Source of the DNA: Methylobacterium sp. WSM2598
GTDB lineage: Bacteria; Pseudomonadota; Alphaproteobacteria; Rhizobiales; Beijerinckiaceae
Length of the DNA: 64,000 nucleotides
Direction: 5' to 3'
NCBI RefSeq assembly: GCF_000379105.1
Contig: NZ_KB900609.1
Coordinates: forward strand, 6,715,605 to 6,779,604
The translations under genes were made by a program, and so were the position numbers. The notes under the pieces were generated by a model that had not been told where the DNA came from, searched no databases, and saw only the letters and a list, made by a program, of their open reading frames with translations. Within the stretch, counting starts at the first letter, position 1. Each line of letters begins with the position of its first letter. Below are positions 6,239-14,097 of the stretch, piece by piece.

Positions 6239-9202
6239 ATGCTGAGGTGGTTGCGCTCGCCGAGAAAACTGTCGGTCCGCGTGCATTTCGACGAGCGATT
6301 CTATCGGCTCCGCTACCCCGATGTCGGGGTGGCGGGGGCCGATCCCTTCGCGCACTACATGTCCTTCGGCTGGAAGGAGGGGCGGGACCCGTCGCCCTCC
6401 TTCCCGACCCTCCTCTACAAGGACAAGCATCTCGGCCCGACGCCGCGGACCAACCCGCTCGCCCATTACGCGGCGCGGCCCGAGGCGGAGCGGCAGCGGG
6501 CGGTCGCGTTCTCGGCCGAGGAGGCGGTCGCGATCCAGGCCCGCGTCGTCCGGGACCATTTCGACGAGGCCTTCTACAGGGACGCGGCGCGCCTCGATGC
6601 CGGGGCGGACGCCCTCACGCATTATCTCACGGTCGGATGGCGGGAGGGGTACGAACCGGCGCCCGGCTTCTCGTCGGCCGCGCATGCGGGCAAGCACCGC
6701 CACATCGCGGCGACGGGCCTGTGCCCCTTCTACCACTTCGTGTCCACCTACGGCCTGCTCGATCACCCGGAGCCGCTCGAGGCCGCCCTGGCCCGCGGCG
6801 CGAGCGGAGGGAGGGCACGGGTGTCCCGCCCCGTCGTCCTCAGCACCATCGCGCAGGAATTCGACCGCGCCTCCTACCTGACCCGGTACGCGGACGTGCG
6901 GCAATCGGGCATCGACCCGGTCGAGCACTACGTGGATTTCGGCTGGAAGGAGGGCCGCGATCCCAGCGAGTGGTTCTGGACGGGCTTTTATCGGGAGGAG
7001 CAGGCCCCGCACCTCGGCGACGCGGTGAACCCCTTCTACCACTACCTGACGGAGGGGCGGCCGGCGGGGTTGCTGCCGAACCCCTTCGGCTGCGGCGAAT
7101 GGCCGCCTCTGGAGGCGCCCCGCGCGGATGAGTGGGAGGCGGCGCGGCCGGCCGCCGACCTTGCGGCGGCCGAGGTCGTCGTGATCGTCCCGGTCTACAA
7201 GGGACGGGCCGAAACCCTGCGGGCGATCCACGCCGTCCTGTCGAGCCGCCAAACCACGTCCTTCGCCCTCGTCGTGGTGGACGATTGCGGGCCGGAGCCC
7301 CAGCTGCGCGCCGCCCTGCAGGCCCTGGCGGCGAGGGAGTTCCTGATCCTCGTCGAGAACGCGGAGAATCTCGGCTTCGTGCGCTCGGTCAACCGCGGCA
7401 TCGCGGCGAGCGGCGGCCGCGACGTGATCCTGCTCAATTCCGACGCCGTGCCGTCCGGCGACTGGATCGACCGCCTGCGGGCCCACGCCCGCGCCAACCC
7501 GGACGCGGCGACCCTGACCCCCCTCTCCAACAATGCCACGATCGCCAGCTACCCGCAGGCCAACATCGACAACCGCCTCGCCCTCGAGATCGGCCCGGCC
7601 GAGATCGACGCCTGCGCGCGCGCCTGCAACCCGGGCCGCGCCGTCGAGGTGCCGACCGGGGTCGGCTTCTGCTTCTACATCCGCGGCGAGGCGCTCGCGC
7701 GGATCGGTCCCTTCGACGCGGAGACCTTCGGGCACGGCTACGGCGAGGAGAACGACTTCTGCATGCGGGCCAAGCAGGCCGGCTACCGCAACCTGCTCGT
7801 CCAGGACGTCTTCGTGTACCACGCGGGCGGCGTGTCCTTCTCGACCGCCTACATCGACAACGCGCCGCGCATCGAGCGGCGGCTGAGCCTCAAGCACCCC
7901 GACTATTTCGGGGCCGTGCAGCGCTTCATCGCGGCGGATCCCGGCCGCGAGGGGCGGATGCGCCTCGATCTCTACCGCATCGCCCGGCAGGCCGGCCCGC
8001 GCGCGGCCCTGTTCGTCACCCACGAGAGGGGCGGCGGGATCGAGACCCACGTCCGGGACGCGGCCGCGCGCCTCGCGGGCGAGGGCGTCCCGGTCGTGCT
8101 GCTGCGCGTGGCGGGGCACTCCACGGTCAAGGTGGAATTCGCGCCCGAGAGCCGCCGCGCCGTCCTGACCTGCTCCTGCGACGCCATCCACGTGCTGCGG
8201 CACGCGGCCTCCCTCGAGAGCTTCCTCGGATGGCTGCAGCCGCTCTTCGTCCACGTCCATTCCCTGGTCGGGCTGGAGTGGCGCGCGACCCGCCGCCTGA
8301 TGGAGATCCTCGCTCCCCTCCCGCGCCGCTACGTGACGCTCCACGACTACTCGCCCGTCTGTCACCGCAACGACCTCGTGACGAGGCTCGGCACCTATTG
8401 CGGCCTGCCCGGGGTCGAGACCTGCCGCGGCTGCTTGGCGGCCGACCACGACGATCCCGATTGCGTCGACCCCGACGAGCGCCGGAGCGCCTACGCGGCC
8501 TTCGTGGCGGGGGCCGAGGCGGTCTTCGCCCCTTCCCGGGACATCGCCGCCCGGATCGGGCCGCTCCTGCCCGGGGCGCGGATCGCGCTGCGCCCCCACG
8601 CCGAGACCCTGACGCCCCGCCCGCTCCCCGCCCTGCGCCGGGGCGAGGTGCTGCGCGTGGCGGTCGTCGGCGCGATCGGGCCGCACAAGGGAGTCGCCCT
8701 GCTCCACAGCCTGGGGCTCGACGCCAGGCTGCGGGATCTGCCGATCCGCTACGCGGTCGTCGGCTACACCTCCATGACGGACCGGCTGTCGGAGATCGGC
8801 GTCACCGAGACCGGACGCTACCGCTCGCCCGACGAGGCCATGGACCTCCTCGAGGCGGAAGGGGCAGACGTCGTGCTCATCCCGTCGATCTGGCCGGAAA
8901 CCTACTGCTACGCGCTCTCCATCGCGCTCGCGGCCGGCCTGCCGCCGCTCGTCTTCGATCTCGGAGCTCCGGCCGAGCGCCTGCGGGCCCGCCAGGAGGG
9001 GCTGCTGCTCGATCCCGCGCTGATCGGGCGGCCGCAGGAGGTCAACGACAGGCTGCTCGACCTGCCGCTCGCCGAGCTCTACGCGCGCCGCCGGCCCTAC
9101 CCGTCCCTGTCGTACGGGTCGATGCTCACGGAGTATTACGGCCTGAAAGCCGAGGAGGCCTCCCCGGCGCAGCCGTCCCGCGGGGCCGCGCGCCGGGCGT
9201 GA
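6239..9202 (+). CDS. Two-domain glycosyltransferase (GT2 + GT4-like) with repeated N-terminal modules
   Basis: About 987 residues. The N-terminal 290 residues hold three copies of a module with the pattern FDExFYxxxYxDV...HYxxFGWKEGRDPS (about 16-80, 107-170 and 207-275). A GT-A type family 2 domain follows (about 313-560): VVVIVPVYKGRAETLRAI, VVVDDCG, ENLGFVRSVNRGIA, LLNSDAVP. The C-terminal part (about 600-970) is GT-B/GT4-like, starting ALFVTHERGGGIETHV and containing PHKGVALLHSLG. This architecture fits a cytoplasmic polymerase or modifying enzyme for a surface polysaccharide, O-antigen or rhamnan-like glycan; donor and acceptor are unknown. The ATG at 6239 is preferred; a TTG at 6182 would add 19 residues. 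No export or other glycan genes flank it. Confidence 0.9.
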   Translation: MLRWLRSPRKLSVRVHFDERFYRLRYPDVGVAGADPFAHYMSFGWKEGRDPSPSFPTLLYKDKHLGPTPRTNPLAHYAARPEAERQRAVAFSAEEAVAIQARVVRDHFDEAFYRDAARLDAGADALTHYLTVGWREGYEPAPGFSSAAHAGKHRHIAATGLCPFYHFVSTYGLLDHPEPLEAALARGASGGRARVSRPVVLSTIAQEFDRASYLTRYADVRQSGIDPVEHYVDFGWKEGRDPSEWFWTGFYREEQAPHLGDAVNPFYHYLTEGRPAGLLPNPFGCGEWPPLEAPRADEWEAARPAADLAAAEVVVIVPVYKGRAETLRAIHAVLSSRQTTSFALVVVDDCGPEPQLRAALQALAAREFLILVENAENLGFVRSVNRGIAASGGRDVILLNSDAVPSGDWIDRLRAHARANPDAATLTPLSNNATIASYPQANIDNRLALEIGPAEIDACARACNPGRAVEVPTGVGFCFYIRGEALARIGPFDAETFGHGYGEENDFCMRAKQAGYRNLLVQDVFVYHAGGVSFSTAYIDNAPRIERRLSLKHPDYFGAVQRFIAADPGREGRMRLDLYRIARQAGPRAALFVTHERGGGIETHVRDAAARLAGEGVPVVLLRVAGHSTVKVEFAPESRRAVLTCSCDAIHVLRHAASLESFLGWLQPLFVHVHSLVGLEWRATRRLMEILAPLPRRYVTLHDYSPVCHRNDLVTRLGTYCGLPGVETCRGCLAADHDDPDCVDPDERRSAYAAFVAGAEAVFAPSRDIAARIGPLLPGARIALRPHAETLTPRPLPALRRGEVLRVAVVGAIGPHKGVALLHSLGLDARLRDLPIRYAVVGYTSMTDRLSEIGVTETGRYRSPDEAMDLLEAEGADVVLIPSIWPETYCYALSIALAAGLPPLVFDLGAPAERLRARQEGLLLDPALIGRPQEVNDRLLDLPLAELYARRRPYPSLSYGSMLTEYYGLKAEEASPAQPSRGAARRA

Positions 9203-9235
9203 TCCGCCCCGGCCGGTCGGCCCGGGCGGGGCCGA

Positions 9236-9994
9236 TCACGCGTCCTGCTTGTCCCGCGCGGGCATCTCGGGGCCGACCTGCGCCACCTTCAACCCGGCCG
9301 CCATCGCCTGCAGGCGGGTCTGGGCGTCCTCCGGCTGGATCACGCCCGCCGACATCACCAGCTTGGCCGCGTCGTCGACGCTGATCGGCAGCTCGATCAC
9401 CTCGCTGCGCGGGAGATAGAAGAAGAAGCCGGTGGTGGGGTTCGGCGCGCAGGGCAGGAACACGCCCACGTAATCCCCGCCCGGCGGCAGGGCCGCCTGC
9501 ACGTCGCGGCCGGCGGGCGCCGACAGGAACACCACCGACCACGTTCCCTTGACGGGGAACTCCACCAGGCCGACCGTGCGGAACGAGGTGCCGCTGGTGG
9601 AGAACAGCGTCTCGAAGACCTGCCGCAGGCCCCGGTAGAGGCCCGAGATCACCGGCGTCCGGGCGAGCAGCACCTCGCCGAACTCCACCACCGAGCGCCC
9701 GACCAGGTTCGCCGTGAAGGCGCCGAGCAGCGTGAGCCCCACGAAGGCGATCAGCAGGCCGAGCCCCGGGATGTTGAAGGGCAGGTAATGGTCCGGCAGG
9801 TAGGTGGCGGGCACGAGCGGCTTGACCCAGCCGTCGATCAGGCTGATGCACCACCACGTGATGTAGATCGTGATCGCCAGCGGCCCGGCGACGATGACGC
9901 CGGTGAAGAAGTAGTTCCGCAGGCGGCCCCGGACGCTGACCCGCTTGCGGGCGGCGGGTTCGGGCTCGTGGATCAACGGCGACGGATCCTGCAC
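9236..9994 (-). CDS. DUF502 family inner-membrane protein
   Basis: A 252-residue protein starting at GTG 9994 after a GGTGAGGGCGAG-type ribosome site; the frame stays open far upstream but is Arg-rich nonsense there. Two transmembrane helices flank a short loop: about 30-50 (FTGVIVAGPLAITIYITWW) and about 75-97 (PGLGLLIAFVGLTLLGAFTA). The soluble domain carries family-typical motifs such as LYRGLRQVFETLFS and FPVKGTWSVVFLSAP with PTTGFFFYLPR. DUF502 proteins are widespread in bacteria and plants (where a homologue is called COV1) but have no established biochemical role. It is divergent from the next gene. Confidence 0.92.
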   Translation of the reverse strand: MQDPSPLIHEPEPAARKRVSVRGRLRNYFFTGVIVAGPLAITIYITWWCISLIDGWVKPLVPATYLPDHYLPFNIPGLGLLIAFVGLTLLGAFTANLVGRSVVEFGEVLLARTPVISGLYRGLRQVFETLFSTSGTSFRTVGLVEFPVKGTWSVVFLSAPAGRDVQAALPPGGDYVGVFLPCAPNPTTGFFFYLPRSEVIELPISVDDAAKLVMSAGVIQPEDAQTRLQAMAAGLKVAQVGPEMPARDKQDA

Positions 9995-10074
9995 GCTCTC
10001 GCCCTCACCAGCGCAGGCGCCCCCTGCCCGCGCACAGGTAACGGTTTGCTGCGCTGCGCTCAAGGCAGGCCCCC

Positions 10075-10959
10075 ATGCGGCAACGACAGGATGCGGCCGC
10101 CCTGCGCGGCCTGATCGCCGGCGCGCTCGCCGATCCCCGCACGGGCTGGAGCCTCGGCGCCTACGGGGCGGCGATCCTCGTCCCGCCGGGGGCCCGCCCC
10201 CTGCCCGGCCGCCTCGCCGCCGTGGTGCCCGGAGGGGCGCTCGCCTTCGGGGATCCCGGCGCGCTGCGCGCCTTCGCGTACGAGACGGCGCTCGGCGGGG
10301 GCGCCTGGAGCCACGCCGTCGCGCTCTGCCTGCCGGCCGAATCCTGCCCGACCGGCCTGCCCGACCGGGTGACGGCGCTCGGCCCGGATCGCGCCGCCGC
10401 GCGGCCGGAGGATCGCGACGGCGAATTGTTCGACCTCGGTCTCGGCCTGCGGGCCGCGCGCCTGTGCCTGCGGGCGCGGGACGGGGCGGCGCTCGCGGCC
10501 CTGCGCGCCGCGCGCGGGCGGGCGCCGTCCGAGGCGGTGCTCGCGGCCCTGCTGGCCCTGCCCTGCGACCGCGTCGTGCTGGCCGGGGGGCACCGGGCGG
10601 AGGCCTTGCACCGGGGGGAGGCCCGGCCCGGGGAGGATGCCGGGCCGCGGCTGCAGATCCTGCCGAAGCTGCTGCGCCAGCGGCGCAGCCACGCGGCGAC
10701 CGCCCCGATCCCGGCCGGGCTGGTGCCGATCGGGTCGCTCCAGCCGCCCCACCCGCTCGCCGGGGGCGGGTTCGACGCCGCCCGCCACCGCGCCTTCCAG
10801 GCGCTCCTCGCCGCGTTCGGCGATCCCGACCTCCTCGCCCTGAAGCGGCGCGTCCTCGCCGGCGAGGCGGTCCCGCCGCCGGCCACCCGCGCCGGGAGGG
10901 GATCCCTGCGGGTCGCGCAGGCGCAGGCCCGCTGGCGCGACGGGCCGGGACCGGCTTAG
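10075..10959 (+). CDS. Conserved-looking hypothetical protein (294 aa)
   Basis: A soluble Ala/Arg/Leu-rich protein without signal peptide or membrane segment. The first half reads as an alpha/beta domain (WSLGAYGAAILVPPGARPLP, FGDPGALRAFAYETALGGGA, then SHAVALCLPAES) and the second as a mostly helical region ending in a basic tail. The ATG follows AAGGCAGG. I do not recognise a characterised family. It is divergent from the DUF502 gene with an 80-base gap, so the two may share a regulatory region. It is followed by the convergent small RNA. Confidence 0.72.
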   Translation: MRQRQDAAALRGLIAGALADPRTGWSLGAYGAAILVPPGARPLPGRLAAVVPGGALAFGDPGALRAFAYETALGGGAWSHAVALCLPAESCPTGLPDRVTALGPDRAAARPEDRDGELFDLGLGLRAARLCLRARDGAALAALRAARGRAPSEAVLAALLALPCDRVVLAGGHRAEALHRGEARPGEDAGPRLQILPKLLRQRRSHAATAPIPAGLVPIGSLQPPHPLAGGGFDAARHRAFQALLAAFGDPDLLALKRRVLAGEAVPPPATRAGRGSLRVAQAQARWRDGPGPA

Positions 10960-11026
10960 GCCGCCAGGCCCGGTTTCCCGGCGCGCGACGAGTCCCGAGA
11001 ATGGCGGGAGCGGCGCGGGACGGCCC

Positions 11027-11056
11027 AAAAAAGAGGCCGCCCACGAGGAGCGGCCC
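11027..11056 (-). terminator. Rho-independent terminator of the sRNA
   Basis: Six-pair GC stem GGCCGC/GCGGCC with a nine-base loop (11035-11055), immediately followed on the minus strand by TCTTTTTT (A run at 11027-11032 on the plus strand). A canonical intrinsic terminator. Confidence 0.88.
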
Positions 11057-11138
11057 GAAGTCTAGGGAGGAAACGCCCATCGAGGGCAGCGGGGCCGCGA
11101 CGCCAACGCGTCCCCGCGGGTTCCTCCCTAGCCCGGAA
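11027..11138 (-). ncRNA. mmgR/suhB-like (alpha-r8) trans-acting small RNA candidate
   Basis: Read on the minus strand, the segment runs from CTAGGGAGGAA (11131-11121) through a GC hairpin (arms GCGGGG/CCCCGC) to the anti-Shine-Dalgarno core TTTCCTCCCTAGA (11073-11061). It ends in a Rho-independent terminator: GGCCGC/GCGGCC stem (11055-11035) followed by a run of six T (11032-11027). The ultraconserved UUUCCUCCCU followed by a terminator hairpin is the hallmark, as I recall it, of the alphaproteobacterial mmgR/suhB sRNA family, which in Sinorhizobium affects polyhydroxybutyrate accumulation. The 5' CTAGGGAGGAA can pair with the core over 11 bases. The 5' end and promoter are not defined. It lies between two genes, downstream of mutM on the same strand. 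Confidence 0.78.
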
Positions 11139-11226
11139 GCTTCCGCCCAAAAGTGCGGGAGCGCACATCGGCGCGGTCCCGGCCTCCTGCGCCGAAGCCG
11201 GGCGGGATCGCCTCGCGCCCTTCCGC

Positions 11227-12120
11227 TCAGGGCGCCGGCTGGCAGGTCTCGCAGTAGAAGGTCGAGCGGCCCGCCTGCACGATCCGCCGCACCCTGCCCC
11301 GGCAGCCCCGCGCCGTGCAGGCGAGCCCCTCCCGGTCGTAGACGCGGAACCGATGCTGGAAGGCCCCCTGGGTGCCGTCCGTGTGCGCGTAGTCGCGCAA
11401 CGTCGAGCCGCCGGCCGCGACGGCCTCGGTCAGCACGTCGCGGATCACCTGGGCGAGGCGGGCGGCGGCGCGGGTGGGCCGGCCCGCCGCGTCGGCCAGG
11501 GTGCCGGCCGCGGCCTCGGGATGCAGCCGGGCGCGGTGCAGCGCCTCGCAGACGTAGATGTTGCCGAGGCCGGCGATCAGCCGCTGGTCGAGGAGCGCGG
11601 CCTTGAGGGGCGTGCGCCGGCCCCGGAACAGCCGCGCCACCGCCTCGCCCGAGAGGTCGCTGCCGAGCGGCTCGATCCCCATCCCGGCGAAGTGGCGGCA
11701 GGTCTCCAGCTCCGCCCGCCGCACGAGGTCCATGAAGCCGAAGCGGCGCACGTCGTTGTAGGTCACCCGCGCCCCGTTCGAGAGCGCGAAGACGACGTGG
11801 TCGTGCTTGGCCTGGCCCGGGGCGCCTTCGAGGTAGAACTCGCCCGGGGAGAGCTGGCGCCCGTCCGGGAACACGACGTCGAAGCGCCCGCTCATGCCCA
11901 GATGCATGATCAGCGCGTCGCCCGAGGAGAGGTCGGCCACGAGGTACTTGGCGCGCCGCGACAGGGCCTCGACCCGCTGGCCGGTGAGGCGCGCGGCGAA
12001 GCGCGCGGGCAGCGGAAAGCGCAGGTCGGGGCGGGCGAGGTGGACCGTCGTGAAGCGCGCGCCGACGAGGGCGGGTTCGAGGCCCCGGCGCACGGTCTCG
12101 ACTTCGGGCAGTTCGGGCAT
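11227..12120 (-). CDS. mutM: Formamidopyrimidine-DNA glycosylase (Fpg/MutM)
   Basis: Base-excision repair enzyme removing 8-oxoguanine and formamidopyrimidines, with AP-lyase activity. The 297-residue protein begins MPELPEVETV, where the catalytic Pro2 and Glu3 become exposed after Met removal. The conserved Lys of SRRAKYL (about residue 58) and the NDVRRFGFMDL segment are present. The C-terminal zinc finger has four cysteines (CTARGC ... FYCETC, about 268-293). The length is slightly above the usual 270 because of an Ala-rich linker. The start at 12120 is fixed by the PELPEVE motif. It is divergent from the genes leading to ubiE; a mutM/ubiE/ubiB/coaBC neighbourhood is typical of alphaproteobacteria near the replication origin. 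Confidence 0.97.
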   Translation of the reverse strand: MPELPEVETVRRGLEPALVGARFTTVHLARPDLRFPLPARFAARLTGQRVEALSRRAKYLVADLSSGDALIMHLGMSGRFDVVFPDGRQLSPGEFYLEGAPGQAKHDHVVFALSNGARVTYNDVRRFGFMDLVRRAELETCRHFAGMGIEPLGSDLSGEAVARLFRGRRTPLKAALLDQRLIAGLGNIYVCEALHRARLHPEAAAGTLADAAGRPTRAAARLAQVIRDVLTEAVAAGGSTLRDYAHTDGTQGAFQHRFRVYDREGLACTARGCRGRVRRIVQAGRSTFYCETCQPAP

Positions 12121-12480
12121 GACGGGTGCGGCGCGCGGCTCTCGGAGGGACAGGTTGCCGGCAGATGAGGTCTCGCGGCCGCGAAGGCCATGCGGCCCGT
12201 CGTCCGGGCAATCCGCCGGCGGGCTGCGCGCGGCCGGCGCCCGGCAGGGCAGAACGGACCGAAAATCCGGCGTCGCCCCCGTTCGTCGGAAGTAGTTCCT
12301 ACATTGTGCGTCATGTTTTCCTAGGGTCATGGCCCCGCAAGTCGCGCTTCGCGCGCCGCACATACGGGTTTTTTACGGTGTTCGGCGATCAGGAACGGCG
12401 CGCGTCGCGCACCGGGCGGCAACGCTCGGCGCGATCGACCGGCACGGCCCGGAACGGCACCGCCCTTTGGGAGAATCGCC
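12121..12480. promoter_or_regulatory. Divergent promoter region between mutM and the hypothetical gene
   Basis: A 360-base gap. A less GC-rich stretch at about 12285-12335 (GTAGTTCCTAC inverted repeat at 12292-12302, then ATTGTGCG and TTTTCCTAG) is the likeliest site for promoters, possibly in both directions. A T6 run at 12369-12374 is not preceded by a convincing stem. No gene or RNA recognised. Confidence 0.4.
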
Positions 12481-13119
12481 ATGATGAATGCGATCGTCGC
12501 CAGCAGGTCCACGGCCCTTCTGCTTCTGCGGCCGCCCGCCACCCCCGGGACGGCCCCGCCGCGCCCCGGCGCGCGGGAAGGCCGCCTCTCGGAGGGACCC
12601 GCCCGTGTCGATGCCGGCGCAGCCAGCCAGGCGCTGTTCAGCGTCAACACCGTGACGCCCGAGAAGCAGGTGATCCGCCTGCTCGAACGCGCCGGCGCGG
12701 TGTTCGGCCTCGACCGCTCGCGCTACGCGTCGCTGACGGATTTCGCCTCGGCGATCAAGGCTGAGTTCAACGCCCTGCTGGCGAAGCCGGCCGACGAGGA
12801 GAAGGTCGTCGCGATCGGCAAGCGGCTGTCGCTCGACGCCGACACGGTCGCGCTGCTGAAGCAGCAGAAGGACCCCAAGATGATCGTCGACCTGATCGAG
12901 AAGCATCTGGGGTTGGACCAGCTCGGGGTGAGCTTCGCGACGCTGCTCAATGCCGGGCTGGACCCGCGCAGCGCCGAGGCCGAAACGCTGCGCAAGGCGC
13001 TGGAGGCGGTGAGGGAGCGCAACGGTGAGACGGCACCGGCCGGGCGGGGCGCGATCCGCCGGGACCGGGACGGGACCTATGCGCCGGACGCGGCCGGCCC
13101 GGCCGAGCCGCGCCCCTGA
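12481..13119 (+). CDS. Hypothetical protein upstream of ubiE (212 aa)
   Basis: The ATG at 12481 follows GGGAGA. After a Pro/Arg-rich leader, residues about 50-180 form a helical domain with regular amphipathic segments: VTPEKQVIRLLERAGAVFGL, LTDFASAIKAEFNALLAKPA, DEEKVVAIGKRLSLDADTVA, KMIVDLIEKHLGLDQLGVSF. The tail is low-complexity and Arg/Pro-rich. No signal peptide, membrane helix or known family is evident. The helical repeats could mediate protein binding. It is followed by a family 1 repeat and then ubiE on the same strand, with 194 bases between the genes, so an operon is uncertain. Confidence 0.65.
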   Translation: MMNAIVASRSTALLLLRPPATPGTAPPRPGAREGRLSEGPARVDAGAASQALFSVNTVTPEKQVIRLLERAGAVFGLDRSRYASLTDFASAIKAEFNALLAKPADEEKVVAIGKRLSLDADTVALLKQQKDPKMIVDLIEKHLGLDQLGVSFATLLNAGLDPRSAEAETLRKALEAVRERNGETAPAGRGAIRRDRDGTYAPDAAGPAEPRP

Positions 13120-13220
13120 ATCACGCGCCTGCGCGGCGCCTGAGCGCGGCGCCTGAGCGAAGCCGACATCCGCATGGCCGAAATGGGAGAGGGCGAAGCC
13201 ATCAACAGGATGTCGGATGA
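13120..13220 (+). repeat. Modular extragenic repeat, family 1, locus B
   Basis: Begins immediately after the stop codon of the preceding gene. The linker is partly duplicated (GCGGCGCCTGAGC occurs twice in succession, 13131-13157). The right hairpin follows, with arms CGACATCC and GGATGTCG around the loop CCGAAATGGGAGAGGGCGAA. The left palindrome is absent or degenerate (ATCACGCGCCTG). Confidence 0.88.
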
Positions 13221-13313
13221 AGGGCCGCGCGAAGAACCGCACCCCCGCCCGCCCGGCCCCGGATGGCGCGAACCCCGCGCCTTCGCTATGGAGGCGGCGC
13301 GAGGAGGACCCCG

Positions 13314-14069
13314 ATGGCCGACGAGACCAGCACCGATTTCGGCTTCTCGCGCGTCCCCCTCGGCGACAAGCAGGGGCGCGTCAACGAGGTCTTCCGCTCC
13401 GTCGCCAAGCGCTACGACCTGATGAACGACCTGATGTCGGGCGGGCTGCACCGGGCCTGGAAGAGCGCGCTGATCTCGACCCTGCGCCCCTCGCGCCAGC
13501 GGCCGTTCCGGCTCCTCGACGTGGCGGGCGGGACCGGCGACATCGCCTTCCGGGCCCTCGACGCGGGCGGGCCGGACACGCAGGTGACGGTCCTCGACAT
13601 CAACGACGCGATGCTCTCGGTGGGGCGCGAGCGGGCCGGCGGGCGCTTCGAGGGGCGGATCGCCTTCGTCGCCGGCAACGCCGAGGCCCTGCCCCTGCCC
13701 GACGATGCCTTCGACGCCTACACGATCGCCTTCGGGATCCGGAACGTGCCGCGCATCCCGCTGGCGCTCGCCGAGGCCTTCCGGGTGCTCAAGCCCGGCG
13801 GGCGCTTCCTGTGCCTCGAATTCTCCCGCGTGGACGTGCCGGGCCTCGACCGGATCTACGACGCCTACTCGTTCCGGGTGATCCCGCGCATCGGCGAGCT
13901 CGTGGCGGGGGACAGGGAATCCTACCGCTACCTCGTCGAGTCGATCCGCCGCTTCCCGACGCCCGGCGCCTTCGCGCGCATGATCGAGGAGGCGGGCTTC
14001 TCCCGGGTCACGCATCGGCCGCTCTCGGGCGGGATCTGCGCCATCCATTCGGGCTGGAAGATCGCGTGA
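13314..14069 (+). CDS. ubiE: Demethylmenaquinone/ubiquinone biosynthesis C-methyltransferase UbiE
   Basis: SAM-dependent C-methylation in ubiquinone biosynthesis, converting 2-polyprenyl-6-methoxy-1,4-benzoquinol to the 3-methyl product. About 251 residues, the usual length. The SAM-binding motif I is LLDVAGGTGDIAFR (about residues 68-81), with the family signatures LVTVLDIN-like acidic loop (VLDINDAML) and AFGIRNV (about 141-147), and a C-terminal GGICAIHSGWK. The ATG at 13314 is preferred because GAGGAGG lies seven bases upstream. It is followed after 28 bases by ubiB, with which it is probably co-transcribed. Confidence 0.96.
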   Translation: MADETSTDFGFSRVPLGDKQGRVNEVFRSVAKRYDLMNDLMSGGLHRAWKSALISTLRPSRQRPFRLLDVAGGTGDIAFRALDAGGPDTQVTVLDINDAMLSVGRERAGGRFEGRIAFVAGNAEALPLPDDAFDAYTIAFGIRNVPRIPLALAEAFRVLKPGGRFLCLEFSRVDVPGLDRIYDAYSFRVIPRIGELVAGDRESYRYLVESIRRFPTPGAFARMIEEAGFSRVTHRPLSGGICAIHSGWKIA

Positions 14070-14097
14070 CGGACCCCGCATCGCGAGGCCGCCGGTC

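Noticed and set aside
9995..12211. Apparent 991-residue protein reading from mutM antisense through to DUF502
   Set aside because: Only the last 252 codons have protein character (DUF502). The rest is antisense to other genes and Arg-rich.
12340..12380. Rho-independent terminator at the T6 run near 12370
   Set aside because: The only nearby hairpin (CGCG-CTT-CGCG) ends about 12 bases before the T run and is weak.
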